Shown one piece after another: positions 13,405 to 25,001 of a DNA stretch of 64,000 nucleotides. Positions within the stretch are counted from its first letter, which is position 1, and every line of letters begins with the position of its first letter. The position numbers were made by a program, and so were the translations under genes. The DNA lies in contig NZ_CP007410.1 of NCBI RefSeq assembly GCF_000585995.1, forward strand, positions 2,445,430-2,509,429, in the 5' to 3' direction. The notes under the pieces were generated by a model. The model had not been told where the DNA came from. It did not search any database and was given only the letters and a program-made list of their open reading frames with translations. The DNA is from Pseudomonas brassicacearum. Its GTDB lineage: Bacteria; Pseudomonadota; Gammaproteobacteria; Pseudomonadales; Pseudomonadaceae.

Positions 13405-14085
13405 TCAGCAAACCCATGTCGCATGGTTGGGTAGGTCCAAATGTGCCTTTAGATAGCCCGCGAATTCGTCGCGTGGAATCGACCGCGCGCCCAGGCTATG
13501 CAGGTGTTCGGTGGGCATCTGGCAGTCGATCAGTACAAAACCGGCCGCCTTGAGGTGTTGGACCAGCGTCGCGAAGCCGAATTTCGACGCGTTGTCGGCA
13601 CGGCTGAACATGGATTCGCCAAAAAACAACTGCCCCATGGCCAGGCCGTACAAGCCGCCCACCAGCAGGCCTCGGTCCCAGACCTCCACGCTGTGGGCGA
13701 AGCCGCGCCGATGCAGGTCCAGATAGGCGGTTTGCATGGCGTCGGTGATCCAGGTGCCGTCGGCATAGTCCCGTGGCTCCGCGCAGGCCTTGATGACCGC
13801 CGCAAAATCCGTGTCGAAGGTCACTTCATAGCGCTGCTTGCGCAATAGCTTGCCCAGGCTGCGGGAGACATGCAGTTCGTCGGGAAACAGTACGGTGCGA
13901 GGGTCCGGAGACCACCACAGGATCGGTTGGCCCTCGGAAAACCACGGGAAGCAGCCGTGGCGATAGGCTTGGATCAACCGATCGGCGGACAGATCGCCAC
14001 CGGCGGCCAGTAATCCGTTGGGTTCGCGCATGGCTTTTGCCAGTGGCGGGAAATCGAAAGTGTTGCGTTGTAACCAAGTCAGCAT
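13405..14085 (-). CDS. aat: Leucyl/phenylalanyl-tRNA-protein transferase
   Basis: A 226-residue Aat, which transfers Leu or Phe from tRNA to N-terminal Lys or Arg and so marks proteins for ClpS-ClpAP. Typical motifs are [40 protein letters not shown] and [18 protein letters not shown]. Its upstream neighbour on the same strand would normally be trxB; here only a 14-codon remnant is present (14156-14200). aat may therefore be read from the old trxB promoter. Confidence 0.97.
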   Translation of the reverse strand: MLTWLQRNTFDFPPLAKAMREPNGLLAAGGDLSADRLIQAYRHGCFPWFSEGQPILWWSPDPRTVLFPDELHVSRSLGKLLRKQRYEVTFDTDFAAVIKACAEPRDYADGTWITDAMQTAYLDLHRRGFAHSVEVWDRGLLVGGLYGLAMGQLFFGESMFSRADNASKFGFATLVQHLKAAGFVLIDCQMPTEHLHSLGARSIPRDEFAGYLKAHLDLPNHATWVC

Positions 14086-14155
14086 CGTTCATTCGGCTTG
14101 CAGTAGGGGAGGGCGGGCCCCGCCCACAAGCGAGAGCCCGACTGGAGGTTACCCG

Positions 14156-14200
14156 TCAAGCGGCGGGGATGTCATTGAGATACTGCTTCACTTCGCTCAT
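14156..14200 (-). pseudogene. trxB: Probable in-frame deletion remnant of trxB (14 codons)
   Basis: A complete mini-frame, MSEVKQYLNDIPAA then TGA, with a strong ribosome-binding site (GAGGTG six bases before the ATG). From memory, pseudomonad thioredoxin reductase TrxB begins MSEVKHSR and ends near AALDxExYLDD(I/L). This peptide therefore looks like the first five codons joined in frame to the last nine. In P. aeruginosa, trxB1 lies between ftsK and aat, exactly here. The alternative is an unrelated leader peptide for aat. What is seen is the frame and its start signal; the trxB origin is inferred from position and remembered sequence. Confidence 0.55.
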
Positions 14201-14519
14201 AAAAAACACCTCATAAGCCTTTGTCACAAAAGAGAATGCATGGTCCAATTAGCGCGGGTGTCCGCCGTTTCTGGCTAGGCTGTCACCCTGCGTGCGGGCA
14301 ATGCCTTGGGGCCGACAAACCCGTACAATGCTTGAGTTTTGCACGCAGGATGGGCTAAAGATCAAAAACTTCGGCGGCACCTGCGGTTTTCTGGATGCAC
14401 GTCACAGTGGTAAAAGTAGTACCGGTTGTGCACATTCACTTTTTTACCTGCTCGTCATGGGCAGTTTTTTATAGTCATTCAACAGATGGACGCGCCATTG
14501 GCGCAGGAAAAGAAGCGTT
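14201..14519. promoter_or_regulatory. Divergent region between the trxB remnant and ftsK
   Basis: 319 bases without a gene, locally AT-richer near 14380-14480. It must carry the ftsK promoter and the promoter serving the remnant and aat. I see no clear sigma-70 pair, operator or hairpin. Confidence 0.4.
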
Positions 14520-16925
14520 TTGAAGAAATCCACCGCAGCACCCAAAACAGTCGTTCCGCTCTGGCGCCAGCAATTGCACTACCGGCTCAAGGAAGGTGCA
14601 TTGATCGCCATCGGTGCCTTGTGCCTGTTCCTGATGATGGCCTTGCTGACCTACGGCAAGGACGATCCGGGCTGGAGCCATAACAGCAAGATCGAAGACG
14701 TGCAGAATTTCGGCGGTCCGGCCGGTTCCTACAGTGCCGACATCCTGTTCATGGTGCTGGGCTATTTCGCCTATATCTTCCCGCTGCTGCTGGCGATCAA
14801 GGCCTACCAGATCTTCCGCCAGCGCCACGAGCCATGGCTGTGGAGCGGCTGGCTGTTCTCCTGGCGCTTGATCGGCCTGGTGTTCCTGGTGTTGTCGGGG
14901 GCCGCGCTGGCTCATATTCATTTCCACGCGCCCACTGGCCTGCCGGCCGGGGCGGGCGGCGCCCTGGGGGAAAGCCTCGGCGACCTGGCCAGGAACGCCC
15001 TGAACATCCAGGGCAGCACGCTGCTGTTCATTGCCCTGTTCCTGTTCGGCCTGACGGTGTTCACCGACCTGTCGTGGTTCAAGGTCATGGACGTCACTGG
15101 CAAGATCACCCTCGACCTGATCGAGCTGATCCAGGGCGCCATGAACCGCTGGTGGGCGGCGCGCACCGAGCGCAAGCAACTGGTGGCGCAACTGCGGGAA
15201 GTCGACGACCGGGTCCACGACGTGGTGGCCCCGACGACGCCGGACAAACGCGAGCAGGCCAAGGTCAAGGAACGCCTGATCGAGCGTGAGCAGGCGTTGA
15301 GCAAGCACATGTCCGAGCGCGAGAAGCAGGTGCCGCCGGTCATCACCATGGCCCCGGCCAAGCCGCCGGAGCAGAGCAAGCGGGTGCAGAAAGAGAAACA
15401 GGCGCCGCTGTTCGTCGACAGCGCCGTCGAAGGCACCCTGCCGCCGATCTCGATCCTGGACCCGGCGGAAAAGAAACAGCTCAACTATTCCCCCGAATCC
15501 CTGGCGGCCGTTGGTCACCTGCTGGAGATCAAGCTCAAGGAGTTCGGTGTCGAGGTCTCGGTGGATTCGATCCACCCGGGTCCGGTCATCACCCGCTACG
15601 AAATCCAGCCGGCCGCCGGCGTGAAGGTCAGCCGCATCTCCAACCTCGCCAAGGACCTGGCGCGTTCCCTGGCCGTGACCAGCGTGCGGGTGGTGGAAGT
15701 GATTCCCGGCAAGACCACCGTGGGTATCGAGATTCCCAACGAAGACCGGCAGATCGTGCGCTTCTCCGAGGTGCTGTCGACGCCGGAGTATGACAATCAC
15801 AAGTCGCCGGTCACCCTGGCCCTGGGCCACGACATCGGCGGCAAGCCGGTCATCACCGACCTGGCGAAAATGCCCCACCTGCTGGTGGCCGGTACCACCG
15901 GTTCCGGTAAGTCGGTGGGTGTGAACGCGATGATCCTGTCGATCCTGTTCAAGTCGGGTCCCGAAGACGCCAAACTGATCATGATCGACCCGAAAATGCT
16001 CGAGCTGTCGATCTACGAGGGCATTCCGCACCTGCTGTGCCCGGTGGTCACCGACATGAAGGACGCCGCCAACGCCCTGCGCTGGAGCGTTGCCGAGATG
16101 GAGCGCCGCTACAAGCTGATGGCGAAGATGGGCGTGCGTAACCTCTCGGGCTTCAACGCCAAGGTCAAGGAAGCCGAAGAGGCCGGTACGCCGCTGAGCG
16201 ACCCGCTGTATCACCGCGAAAACATCCACGACGAAGCGCCGCTGCTGCACAAGCTGCCGACCATCGTGGTGGTGGTGGACGAATTCGCCGACATGATGAT
16301 GATCGTCGGCAAGAAGGTCGAGGAGCTGATCGCCCGTATCGCCCAGAAGGCCCGTGCGGCCGGTATCCACTTGATTCTCGCGACACAGCGGCCGTCGGTG
16401 GACGTGATCACCGGCCTGATCAAGGCCAACATTCCGACCCGCATGGCGTTCCAGGTGTCGAGCAAGATCGACTCGCGGACCATCATCGACCAGGGTGGCG
16501 CCGAGCAGTTGCTCGGTCACGGTGACATGCTCTACATGCCGCCGGGCACCAGCCTGCCGATTCGCGTGCACGGTGCGTTCGTCTCCGACGATGAAGTGCA
16601 CCGCGTGGTGGAGGCCTGGAAACTGCGCGGCGCCCCTGAGTACAACGACGACATCCTCAACGGTGTCGAAGAAGCCGGCAGCGGTTTCGAGGGCAGCAGC
16701 GGCGGTGGTGACGACGATGCTGAAACCGATGCGCTCTATGACGAAGCGGTGCAATTCGTTCTGGAAAGCCGCCGGGCCTCGATTTCTGCCGTTCAGCGCA
16801 AGCTGAAGATCGGCTACAACCGCGCCGCCCGCATGATCGAAGCCATGGAAATGGCCGGTGTAGTGACGGCGATGAACACCAACGGTTCGCGCGAAGTACT
16901 GGCGCCGGGCCCGATGCGCGACTAA
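14520..16925 (+). CDS. ftsK: DNA translocase FtsK
   Basis: An 801-residue septal DNA pump that clears and orients chromosomes and activates XerCD at dif. Four membrane segments lie in residues ~25-185, followed by a short charged linker (~190-310) and the RecA-like motor with Walker [10 protein letters not shown] at about 457-465 and Walker [10 protein letters not shown]. The C-terminal winged-helix gamma domain (after the Gly/Asp-rich spacer, about 735-801) reads KOPS. The start is TTG at 14520 ([10 protein letters not shown]), the only start giving the known N-terminus; AGGAAAAG lies upstream. Confidence 0.97.
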   Translation: MKKSTAAPKTVVPLWRQQLHYRLKEGALIAIGALCLFLMMALLTYGKDDPGWSHNSKIEDVQNFGGPAGSYSADILFMVLGYFAYIFPLLLAIKAYQIFRQRHEPWLWSGWLFSWRLIGLVFLVLSGAALAHIHFHAPTGLPAGAGGALGESLGDLARNALNIQGSTLLFIALFLFGLTVFTDLSWFKVMDVTGKITLDLIELIQGAMNRWWAARTERKQLVAQLREVDDRVHDVVAPTTPDKREQAKVKERLIEREQALSKHMSEREKQVPPVITMAPAKPPEQSKRVQKEKQAPLFVDSAVEGTLPPISILDPAEKKQLNYSPESLAAVGHLLEIKLKEFGVEVSVDSIHPGPVITRYEIQPAAGVKVSRISNLAKDLARSLAVTSVRVVEVIPGKTTVGIEIPNEDRQIVRFSEVLSTPEYDNHKSPVTLALGHDIGGKPVITDLAKMPHLLVAGTTGSGKSVGVNAMILSILFKSGPEDAKLIMIDPKMLELSIYEGIPHLLCPVVTDMKDAANALRWSVAEMERRYKLMAKMGVRNLSGFNAKVKEAEEAGTPLSDPLYHRENIHDEAPLLHKLPTIVVVVDEFADMMMIVGKKVEELIARIAQKARAAGIHLILATQRPSVDVITGLIKANIPTRMAFQVSSKIDSRTIIDQGGAEQLLGHGDMLYMPPGTSLPIRVHGAFVSDDEVHRVVEAWKLRGAPEYNDDILNGVEEAGSGFEGSSGGGDDDAETDALYDEAVQFVLESRRASISAVQRKLKIGYNRAARMIEAMEMAGVVTAMNTNGSREVLAPGPMRD

Positions 16926-16982
16926 CGACCCGGGCGGCCTGGCGACAGGTCGCTCGATCCCCACGACTTCATGAGGATTCCC

Positions 16983-17606
16983 ATGCGCCTGATTCGCATG
17001 TTGCTGTTGCCCGTACTGGCCTTGTCTACTTTGTCGGCCCACGCCGGCGAAAAGGATGTGGCCCGCCTGACCCAATTGCTGGGGGGCTCCCAGACCCTGA
17101 CGGCACGTTTCTCCCAGTTGACCCTCGATGGCAGTGGTACCCAATTGCAGGAAACCGCCGGCGACATGGCCCTGCAGCGTCCAGGCCTGTTCTACTGGCA
17201 CACCGATGCGCCAGCCGAACAACTGATGGTCTCCGATGGCAAGAAAGTCTCCCTGTGGGACCCGGACCTGGAACAGGTGACTATCAAGACCCTCGACCAT
17301 CGCCTGACCCAGACGCCGGCGTTGCTGCTCTCCGGCGACATCTCCGAGATCAGCCAGAGCTTCGAGATCACCTCCAAGGAGGCCGGGGGCGTGATTGACT
17401 TCACCCTTAAGCCCAAGACCAAGGACAGTCTGTTCGACAGCCTGCGCCTGTCGTTCCGCAACGGCCTGGTCAACGACATGCAACTGATCGACAGCGTCGG
17501 CCAGCGCACCAATATCCTGTTCACCGGGGTCAAGGCCAACGAGCCGATCGCCGCGTCCAAGTTCAAGTTCGACATCCCCAAGGGTGCCGATGTGATCCAG
17601 GAATAA
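16983..17606 (+). CDS. lolA: Outer-membrane lipoprotein carrier protein LolA
   Basis: A 207-residue periplasmic chaperone that takes lipoproteins from LolCDE to LolB. The signal peptide [21 protein letters not shown] is cleaved before GEKD. Motifs [14 protein letters not shown] and [15 protein letters not shown] are typical. ATG 16983 is chosen because GAGGA lies just upstream; an in-frame ATG at 16971 would put the ribosome-binding site inside the gene. It lies 57 bp after ftsK. Confidence 0.95.
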   Translation: MRLIRMLLLPVLALSTLSAHAGEKDVARLTQLLGGSQTLTARFSQLTLDGSGTQLQETAGDMALQRPGLFYWHTDAPAEQLMVSDGKKVSLWDPDLEQVTIKTLDHRLTQTPALLLSGDISEISQSFEITSKEAGGVIDFTLKPKTKDSLFDSLRLSFRNGLVNDMQLIDSVGQRTNILFTGVKANEPIAASKFKFDIPKGADVIQE

Positions 17607-17626
17607 CGGGGCATCTCAGAACCTAA

Positions 17627-17715
17627 TGTGGGAGCGAGCTTGCTCGCGATAGCGGTGGGTCAGTCACATCTATTTCGACTGATCCGACGCCATCGCGAGC
17701 AAGCTCGCTCCCACA
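17627..17715. repeat. Inverted REP pair (class I)
   Basis: Head-to-head copies of TGTGGGAGCGAGCTTGCTCG separated by about 40 bases, between lolA and rarA. Confidence 0.93.
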
Positions 17716-17775
17716 GGGTGCTGTAGTGTTCAATAGAGTCGGCAACAGGACCCAGCGGAGGTTTTGTAAGTAATC

Positions 17776-19100
17776 ATGGACCTGTTTCGAAGCGCCCCGA
17801 TTGCCCAGCCATTGGCCGCCCGCTTGCGCGCGACCAACCTGGATGAGTACGTCGGCCAGGAGCATGTGCTCGCTCGCGGCAAGCCTTTGCGCGAAGCCTT
17901 GGAGCAGGGTGCCTTGCACTCGATGATTTTTTGGGGCCGCCGGGCGTGGGCAAGACCACCCTGGCGCGATTGCTGGCGGAAGTCTCGGACGCGCATTTCG
18001 AAACGGTTTCGGCGGTACTGGCCGGGGTCAAGGAAATCCGCCAGGCGGTGGAAGTGGCCAAGCAGCAGGCCGGGCAGTACGGCAAGCGGACCATCCTGTT
18101 CGTCGACGAAGTGCACCGCTTCAACAAGTCGCAGCAGGACGCGTTCCTGCCCTACGTCGAAGACGGCACGCTGATTTTCATCGGCGCGACCACCGAAAAC
18201 CCTTCCTTCGAACTCAATAACGCCTTGCTGTCCCGGGCGCGGGTCTATGTACTCAAGAGCCTCGACGAGACGGCGATGCGCAAGCTGGTGCACCGGGCGC
18301 TCACCGAAGAGCGTGGCCTGGGCAAGCGCCAGCTGAGTCTTAGCGATGAAGGGTTCCAGATCCTGTTTTCAGCCGCCGATGGTGATGGCCGGCGTTTGCT
18401 CAACCTGCTGGAAAACGCCTCGGACCTGGCCGAAGACAACAGCGAGATCGACGTCGAGCTGTTGCAAAGCCTGCTGGGGGATACCCGTCGACGCTTCGAC
18501 AAGGGCGGCGAAGCGTTCTACGACCAGATTTCGGCGCTGCACAAATCCATCCGCGGCTCCAACCCCGATGCTGCCTTGTACTGGTTTGCGCGCATGATCG
18601 ACGGCGGGTGCGATCCGTTGTACCTGGCGCGGCGGGTGGTGCGCATGGCCAGCGAAGACATTGGCAATGCCGACCCCCGGGCCCTGAGCCTGTGCCTGGC
18701 GGCCTGGGACGTGCAGGAGCGCCTCGGCAGCCCGGAAGGTGAACTCGCCGTGGCCCAGGCGATCACTTACCTGGCCTGCGCGCCGAAGAGCAACGCCGTG
18801 TACATGGGCTTCAAGGCGGCGATGCGCAGCGCCACCGAGCACGGTTCCCTCGAAGTGCCGTTGCACCTGCGCAACGCGCCGACCAAGCTCATGAAGCAGT
18901 TGGGCTATGGCGATGAATACCGTTACGCCCACGACGAGCCGGACGCCTATGCCGCCGGCGAAGACTATTTTCCTGACGAACTCGAACCCCAACGGTTCTA
19001 TCAGCCGGTGCCCCGTGGCCTGGAGCTGAAGATCGGCGAGAAGCTCAACCACTTGGCACAACTGGACCGCTTGAGTCCACGGCAGCGGAGAAAACCTTGA
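17776..19100 (+). pseudogene. rarA: Replication-associated recombination AAA+ ATPase RarA, frameshifted in Walker A
   Basis: RarA (MgsA) acts at stalled replication forks. The first frame gives [18 protein letters not shown] up to ALHSMIFWG, then goes out of frame. The family sequence [16 protein letters not shown] resumes in another frame from about 17933 and runs to 19100 with [17 protein letters not shown] and the full C-terminal domain. Loss of one C in the GGGGCC(C) run near 17937 explains it; corrected, the protein has about 441 residues. Everything else is intact, so this is either a recent mutation or a consensus error. ATG 17776 has GGAGG about 14 bases upstream. Confidence 0.9.
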
Positions 19101-19471
19101 TCCCCTTGATCCTCGCAGTTTCCGCCGGCGGCGTGGCCGGTACATTGTTGCGTTTCGCCACGGGCAACTGGATCAACGCAAATTGGCCCCGGCACTTCTA
19201 TACCGCGACGCTGGCCGTTAATATCGTGGGCTGTCTGCTGATCGGCGTTCTATACGGTCTGTTTTTGATGCGCCCGGAAGTGCCCATCGAGGTCCGTGCG
19301 GGCCTGATGGTCGGCTTTCTCGGCGGCCTGACGACTTTTTCATCCTTTTCACTGGATACGGTGCGCCTGCTGGAAAGCGGGCAGGTGCCGCTGGCCCTGG
19401 GCTATGCGGCCATCAGCGTATTCGGCGGGCTGCTCGCCACCTGGGCCGGCCTGTCCCTGACCAAACTTTGA
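19097..19471 (+). CDS. crcB: Fluoride channel CrcB (Fluc)
   Basis: A 124-residue four-helix membrane protein that exports fluoride as a dual-topology dimer. Motifs are [10 protein letters not shown], the Asn of [11 protein letters not shown] and [15 protein letters not shown]. The start is TTG at 19097, overlapping the rarA stop codon (TTGA) with GGAG just upstream, so translation is coupled to rarA. No fluoride riboswitch is visible; expression seems tied to the operon. Confidence 0.94.
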   Translation: MIPLILAVSAGGVAGTLLRFATGNWINANWPRHFYTATLAVNIVGCLLIGVLYGLFLMRPEVPIEVRAGLMVGFLGGLTTFSSFSLDTVRLLESGQVPLALGYAAISVFGGLLATWAGLSLTKL

Positions 19472-19474
19472 TAA

Positions 19475-20767
<1,293 letters not shown>

Positions 20768-22162
20768 ATGGACTATTTGCCGCTGTTCCACAACCTGCGC
20801 GGTAGCCGCGTGCTGGTGGTTGGCGGCGGGGAGATTGCCTTGCGCAAGTCCCGCCTGCTGGTCGATGCCGGCGCGTTGCTGCGGGTGGTCGCGCCGGAGA
20901 TCGAGCCGCAGTTGCGGGAATTGGTCGGTGGCAGCGGTGGCGAATGCGTCCTGCGTGGTTACCAGGAAGCCGACCTGGACGGCTGCGGCCTGATCATTGC
21001 CGCCACCGACGACGAACCTCTCAACGCCCAGGTATCCGCCGACGCCCATAAGCGCTGCGTGCCGGTCAACGTGGTGGACGCGCCGGCGCTGTGCAGCGTG
21101 ATCTTCCCGGCGATTGTCGACCGCTCGCCCCTGGTGATCGCGGTGTCCAGTGGCGGCGACGCACCAGTGCTGGCGCGGCTGATCCGGGCCAAGCTGGAAA
21201 CCTGGATTCCTTCGACCTACGGGCAACTGGCCGGGCTGGCGGCGCGTTTTCGCAGCCAGGTCAAAGGCCTGTTCCCGGATGTGCAGCAGCGCCGCGCATT
21301 CTGGGAAGAGGTGTTCCAGGGGCCCATCGCCGACCGTCAGTTGGCCGGGCAGGGCGCCGAGGCCGAGCGGCTGTTGCAGGAGAAAATCGCCGGTCAGGCG
21401 CCGAACGCGCCGGGTGAGGTTTACCTGGTGGGCGCCGGGCCGGGTGACCCTGACCTGCTGACCTTCCGCGCCCTGCGCCTGATGCAGCAGGCCGACGTGG
21501 TGCTGTACGACCGCCTGGTGGCACCGGCGATCCTGGAACTGTGCCGGCGTGATGCCGAGCGGATCTACGTCGGCAAGCGCCGCTCCGAACACGCCGTGCC
21601 CCAGGACCAGATCAACCAGCAATTGGTGGACTTGGCCCGACAGGGCAAGCGCGTGGTGCGATTGAAAGGCGGTGATCCGTTCATCTTCGGTCGCGGCGGT
21701 GAAGAGATCGAAGAGCTGGCGGCCCACGGCATCCCGTTCCAGGTCGTCCCGGGTATCACGGCGGCCAGTGGTTGCGCGGCCTACGCCGGGATCCCGCTGA
21801 CCCATCGCGACTATGCCCAGTCGGTGCGTTTCATCACCGGCCATCTCAAGGATGGCACCAGTGACTTGCCGTGGGCGGACCTGGTTTCGCCCGCCCAGAC
21901 CCTGGTGTTCTACATGGGGTTGGTGGGGCTGCCGGTGATCTGCGACGAGCTGATCAAGCACGGTCGCGCGGCGGATACGCCGGCGGCGTTGATCCAGCAG
22001 GGCACGACGTCGAACCAGCGGGTCTTCACCGGCACCCTGGCGGACTTGCCACGGCTGGTGGCTGAGCATGAAGTTCATGCGCCAACGCTGGTGATCGTTG
22101 GGGAAGTGGTACAACTGCGCGAGAAATTGGCCTGGTTTGAAGGGGCTCAGGGGCAGGTCTAG
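20768..22162 (+). CDS. cysG: Siroheme synthase CysG
   Basis: A trifunctional 464-residue enzyme making siroheme for sulfite and nitrite reductases. The N-terminal dehydrogenase/chelatase has the NAD-binding [15 protein letters not shown] and S128 in [10 protein letters not shown], the residue phosphorylated in Salmonella CysG. The C-terminal uroporphyrinogen-III methyltransferase starts at [18 protein letters not shown] (about residue 218). The ATG directly follows the serS stop codon without a gap. Confidence 0.97.
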   Translation: MDYLPLFHNLRGSRVLVVGGGEIALRKSRLLVDAGALLRVVAPEIEPQLRELVGGSGGECVLRGYQEADLDGCGLIIAATDDEPLNAQVSADAHKRCVPVNVVDAPALCSVIFPAIVDRSPLVIAVSSGGDAPVLARLIRAKLETWIPSTYGQLAGLAARFRSQVKGLFPDVQQRRAFWEEVFQGPIADRQLAGQGAEAERLLQEKIAGQAPNAPGEVYLVGAGPGDPDLLTFRALRLMQQADVVLYDRLVAPAILELCRRDAERIYVGKRRSEHAVPQDQINQQLVDLARQGKRVVRLKGGDPFIFGRGGEEIEELAAHGIPFQVVPGITAASGCAAYAGIPLTHRDYAQSVRFITGHLKDGTSDLPWADLVSPAQTLVFYMGLVGLPVICDELIKHGRAADTPAALIQQGTTSNQRVFTGTLADLPRLVAEHEVHAPTLVIVGEVVQLREKLAWFEGAQGQV

Positions 22163-22182
22163 GAAGACTGCGTCGCGCCCAA

Positions 22183-22256
22183 TCGCGGGTAAGCTCGCTC
22201 CCACACTCGCTCTCCAGTGAGCACAAAACCTGTGGGAGCGAGCTTGCTCGCGATGA
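22183..22256. repeat. Inverted REP pair in outward orientation (class I)
   Basis: The arm AAGCTCGCTCCCACA comes first and TGTGGGAGCGAGCTTGCTCG second, the reverse of the usual order, with a 25-base spacer. The first arm is partly degenerate (GCGGGTAAGC). It lies between the convergent cysG and glutathionyl-hydroquinone reductase genes. Confidence 0.85.
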
Positions 22257-22284
22257 GGCCCGTATATTCAGCACACGCTCGGAA

Positions 22285-23289
22285 TCAGTCTCGGGCCCCT
22301 AGCCAAATCCCTTTCCCACTCAACCTTTCCCGATCATGGGCAACCATGAAATCCTGCTTCGGCCCCTTGGGCACGATCCCATTGGGGTTGATGGTCTTGT
22401 GGCTGCCATAGTAATGACCCTGGATATGCGTGAAATCCACGGTCTCGGCAATGCCCGGCCACTGATACAACTCCCGCAACCAATTCGACAGGTTCGGGTA
22501 ATCGGCGATGCGCCGCAGGTTGCATTTGAAGTGGCCGAAATACACCGCATCGAAACGGATGATCGTGGTGAACAGGCGGATATCAGCTTCAGTCAGGTAT
22601 TCGCCGGCCAGGTAGCGCCGGGTATTCAGCAAAGCCTCCAGTCGGTCCAGCTCGGCAAACAGCCCATCGAACGCTTCTTCGTACGCCGCTTGGGTCGTGG
22701 CGAATCCAGCACGGTACACACCGTTGTTCACCGCCGGGTAGATCCGCTCGTTCAAGGCATCGATATCGCGGCGCAGATGCTCGGGATACAGGTCCAAGTC
22801 GTTGCCAGTCAAACCATCGAAGGCGCTGTTGAACATGCGGATGATTTCCGCCGATTCGTTGTTGACGATGCGCTGTTGGCGTTTGTCCCACAGCGCTGGC
22901 ACGGTGACGCGGCCGGTGTAGTCGGCGGTGTCGGCGGTGTAGCGCTGGTGCAGGAAGCTCAGGTTGTCGAGTTTGTCGCCGGTGGAGCCGTGGGCCTTGT
23001 CGAAGGTCCAGCCGTTTTCCAGCATCAGGTAGCTGACCACCGAGACATCGATCAGGTCTTCCAGGCCTTTGAGCTTGCGGAAAATCAGCGTGCGGTGGGC
23101 CCAGGGGCAAGCCAGGGACACATACAAATGGTAGCGCCCGGCCTCGGCGGCAAACCCGCTCTCGCCCGTGGGGCCGGCGCTGCCGTCGGCGGTGACCCAG
23201 TGACGGCGTTGCGCCTGTTCGCGCTGGAACGTGCCGTCCTTGCTTTCATACCACTGATCCTGCCAGCGGCCTTCGACTAACAAACCCAT
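22285..23289 (-). CDS. yqjG: Glutathionyl-hydroquinone reductase (YqjG type)
   Basis: A 334-residue Xi-class glutathione transferase that reduces glutathionyl-hydroquinones. The catalytic Cys is C61 in ACPWAHRTLIFRKLKGL, followed by the helical C-terminal domain. ATG 23289 has GAGGAG six bases upstream; the ATG six codons earlier would put this site inside the gene. Monocistronic. Confidence 0.92.
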   Translation of the reverse strand: MGLLVEGRWQDQWYESKDGTFQREQAQRRHWVTADGSAGPTGESGFAAEAGRYHLYVSLACPWAHRTLIFRKLKGLEDLIDVSVVSYLMLENGWTFDKAHGSTGDKLDNLSFLHQRYTADTADYTGRVTVPALWDKRQQRIVNNESAEIIRMFNSAFDGLTGNDLDLYPEHLRRDIDALNERIYPAVNNGVYRAGFATTQAAYEEAFDGLFAELDRLEALLNTRRYLAGEYLTEADIRLFTTIIRFDAVYFGHFKCNLRRIADYPNLSNWLRELYQWPGIAETVDFTHIQGHYYGSHKTINPNGIVPKGPKQDFMVAHDRERLSGKGIWLGARD

Positions 23290-23377
23290 CTCGATCTCCT
23301 CGGCCAATAAACGTTGGAGACGAGTCTATTCCGATAGGTTCGAACAAAAAGCGCAAAGGTTAGGCGCTAATGATCGG

Positions 23378-24379
23378 TTAAATCGAACGGTCCCGGGCCG
23401 CCCAATACTGCCGGGCGCGATCGAAGGCTTCTTCGCGAGACAGGCCCAGGCCGCGCAAGGCCAGGGCCATGGTGGCGATCAGCGCCAGTTGCGGGTAGCT
23501 GTCCTCCACATCACCGCGCCAAATGGCTTTGAGATGTTCAGGGTCGAGGCTTTCCGGTTTGACGTGACGCTGCTCGGCCAGGCGCGGCCATTCTTCGTCC
23601 CAGCTGACGCCGCCGGTGGTGCCGTACAGGTGACTGTCGGCGTCCGGGTTGATCTCGATCTCGCCGCCGTCGCCCTTGATCACGATGGCGGTGTCGCCCA
23701 GCAAGCCGCTGGCATCGCGATGCACCGCCTGGTAGCCCGGATGGAAAATGCTCTGCAGCCCACAGCGGGCGCCCAGCGGATTGAGAATCCGCGCCAGCGA
23801 GTGGATCGGCGAGCGCAGGCCCAGGGTGTTGCGCAGGTCGATCATCCGTTGCATCTGCGGTGCCCAGTCCACCAGCGGCATGAAGGCCAGGCCACCGTTG
23901 TCCAGCGCGCTGCCGACCTGCTGCCAGTCGCGGCAGAGCGGGATTTGCAAAAACGCCAACAGTTGTTCGGTGTAGAGCCGGCCCGCCGTGTGGGCGCCGC
24001 CGCCGTGCATGAAAATCCGCACGCCGTTTTGCCCAAGGCACTTGGCCGCCAGCAGGTACCACGGCAAATGGCGCTTCTTGCCGGCGTAGGTTGGCCAGTC
24101 GAGGTCCACCGTCAGCGCCGGGACCACCAGGCGTTCACGCAGGGCTTCGGTGAAGCCGGCCATTTCCTCGGCGCTTTCTTCCTTGTGCCGCAACAGCATC
24201 AGGAAGGCGCCGAGCTGGGTCTCCTCGACCTTTTCGTCCAGCACCATGCCCATGGCCTCGCGGGCTTCTTCGCGGGTCAGGTTGCGGGCGCCGCGCTTGC
24301 CTTTGCCCAGGATGCGCACGAATTGAGCGAACGGATGTTCGGCCGGGGTTTCCAGGGTCAGCGATGGGAAGTCGGTCAT
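23378..24379 (-). CDS. ybiB: TrpD2/YbiB family, anthranilate-phosphoribosyltransferase-like protein
   Basis: A 333-residue protein with the glycosyltransferase family 3 fold: a helical N-terminal domain (FTEALRERL) and a C-terminal domain with HGGGAHTAGR near the usual pyrophosphate-binding loop. E. coli YbiB (TrpD2) binds DNA and lacks Trp synthesis activity, so a tryptophan role is not assumed. The ATG overlaps the tusE stop (ATGA), making it the fifth gene of the tus operon. Confidence 0.85.
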   Translation of the reverse strand: MTDFPSLTLETPAEHPFAQFVRILGKGKRGARNLTREEAREAMGMVLDEKVEETQLGAFLMLLRHKEESAEEMAGFTEALRERLVVPALTVDLDWPTYAGKKRHLPWYLLAAKCLGQNGVRIFMHGGGAHTAGRLYTEQLLAFLQIPLCRDWQQVGSALDNGGLAFMPLVDWAPQMQRMIDLRNTLGLRSPIHSLARILNPLGARCGLQSIFHPGYQAVHRDASGLLGDTAIVIKGDGGEIEINPDADSHLYGTTGGVSWDEEWPRLAEQRHVKPESLDPEHLKAIWRGDVEDSYPQLALIATMALALRGLGLSREEAFDRARQYWAARDRSI

Positions 24380-24711
24380 AAGCAATTCGTCGGTTTGGGC
24401 AGGCCCGCCAGCTTGGCGGCGAGTTTGGCGGGAGTGCCTTTGAACAATCGGTTCAGGTGCAGGCTGTTGCCCTTGTCCGCGCCCAGTTTCAGCGCGGTGT
24501 ACTTGATCAGCGGCCGGGTCGCGGGGGAAAGCTGGAATTCATGGTAAAAGCCGCGCAGCAATTCGAGGATCTCCCAGTGTTCGGGGCTCAACTCGATGTC
24601 TTCGGCGGCGGCCAGGGCCGTGGCGACGTCGGCCGACCAGTCCTCCAGGTCGGCCAGGTAGCCGTCCTTGTCCAGCGCGATGGTGCGCTCGCCCAGGTTC
24701 AGCGTGTTCAT
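24376..24711 (-). CDS. tusE: Sulfur relay protein TusE (DsrC family)
   Basis: A 111-residue protein that accepts persulfide sulfur from TusBCD and hands it to MnmA. The flexible C-terminal arm ends PKPTNCL, with the conserved penultimate Cys (C110). DsrC core motifs are DKDGYLADLEDWS and LSPEHWEILELLR. It overlaps tusB upstream by 4 bp. Confidence 0.95.
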   Translation of the reverse strand: MNTLNLGERTIALDKDGYLADLEDWSADVATALAAAEDIELSPEHWEILELLRGFYHEFQLSPATRPLIKYTALKLGADKGNSLHLNRLFKGTPAKLAAKLAGLPKPTNCL

Positions 24712-25001
24712 AGCCAGGTGTTGACCTTGTCGTGCTCGATCGATAGCTCGACGAAACCTGAGTAGTTGATGGCTTCGGCCCAGTCTGGGGTGTCCAGGCC
24801 GCGGGCCTGGAGATCTTCGGCGAGCACGAACAGATTCAGGCCGGTGGCCTGCAGCTGTTCAAACGGTGAACTGCCCGGTTGCAACGCGTACGTCGCGTCG
24901 CCGCAGAGCAGCAGCGCATCCTGGTCGCCCAGTACCCGCAGGCAACTGGCGAGACGGTTATCGCCGAAGGGCGAATGAGACAACACATGCAAAGTCGACA
25001 T
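24708..25001 (-). CDS. tusB: Sulfur relay subunit TusB (DsrH family)
   Basis: A 97-residue subunit of the TusBCD heterohexamer. MSTLHVLSHSPFGDNRLASC and ALLLCGDATYAL are typical of DsrH/TusB. The subunit is mainly structural in E. coli. Its ATG touches the tusC stop codon at 25001 and its stop overlaps tusE. Confidence 0.92.
   Translation of the reverse strand: MSTLHVLSHSPFGDNRLASCLRVLGDQDALLLCGDATYALQPGSSPFEQLQATGLNLFVLAEDLQARGLDTPDWAEAINYSGFVELSIEHDKVNTWL

Noticed and set aside
14109..14124. GC palindrome GGGCGGGCCCCGCCC upstream of aat as a terminator
   Set aside because: It has almost no loop and no T-run on either strand; it may only be a remnant of the trxB-aat junction.
14475..17483. 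Very long antisense frame over ftsK and lolA (about 1000 codons)
   Set aside because: It mirrors the real genes, has no family resemblance and is typical of high-GC third-position bias. The same holds for long frames opposite idh, clpA and serS-cysG.
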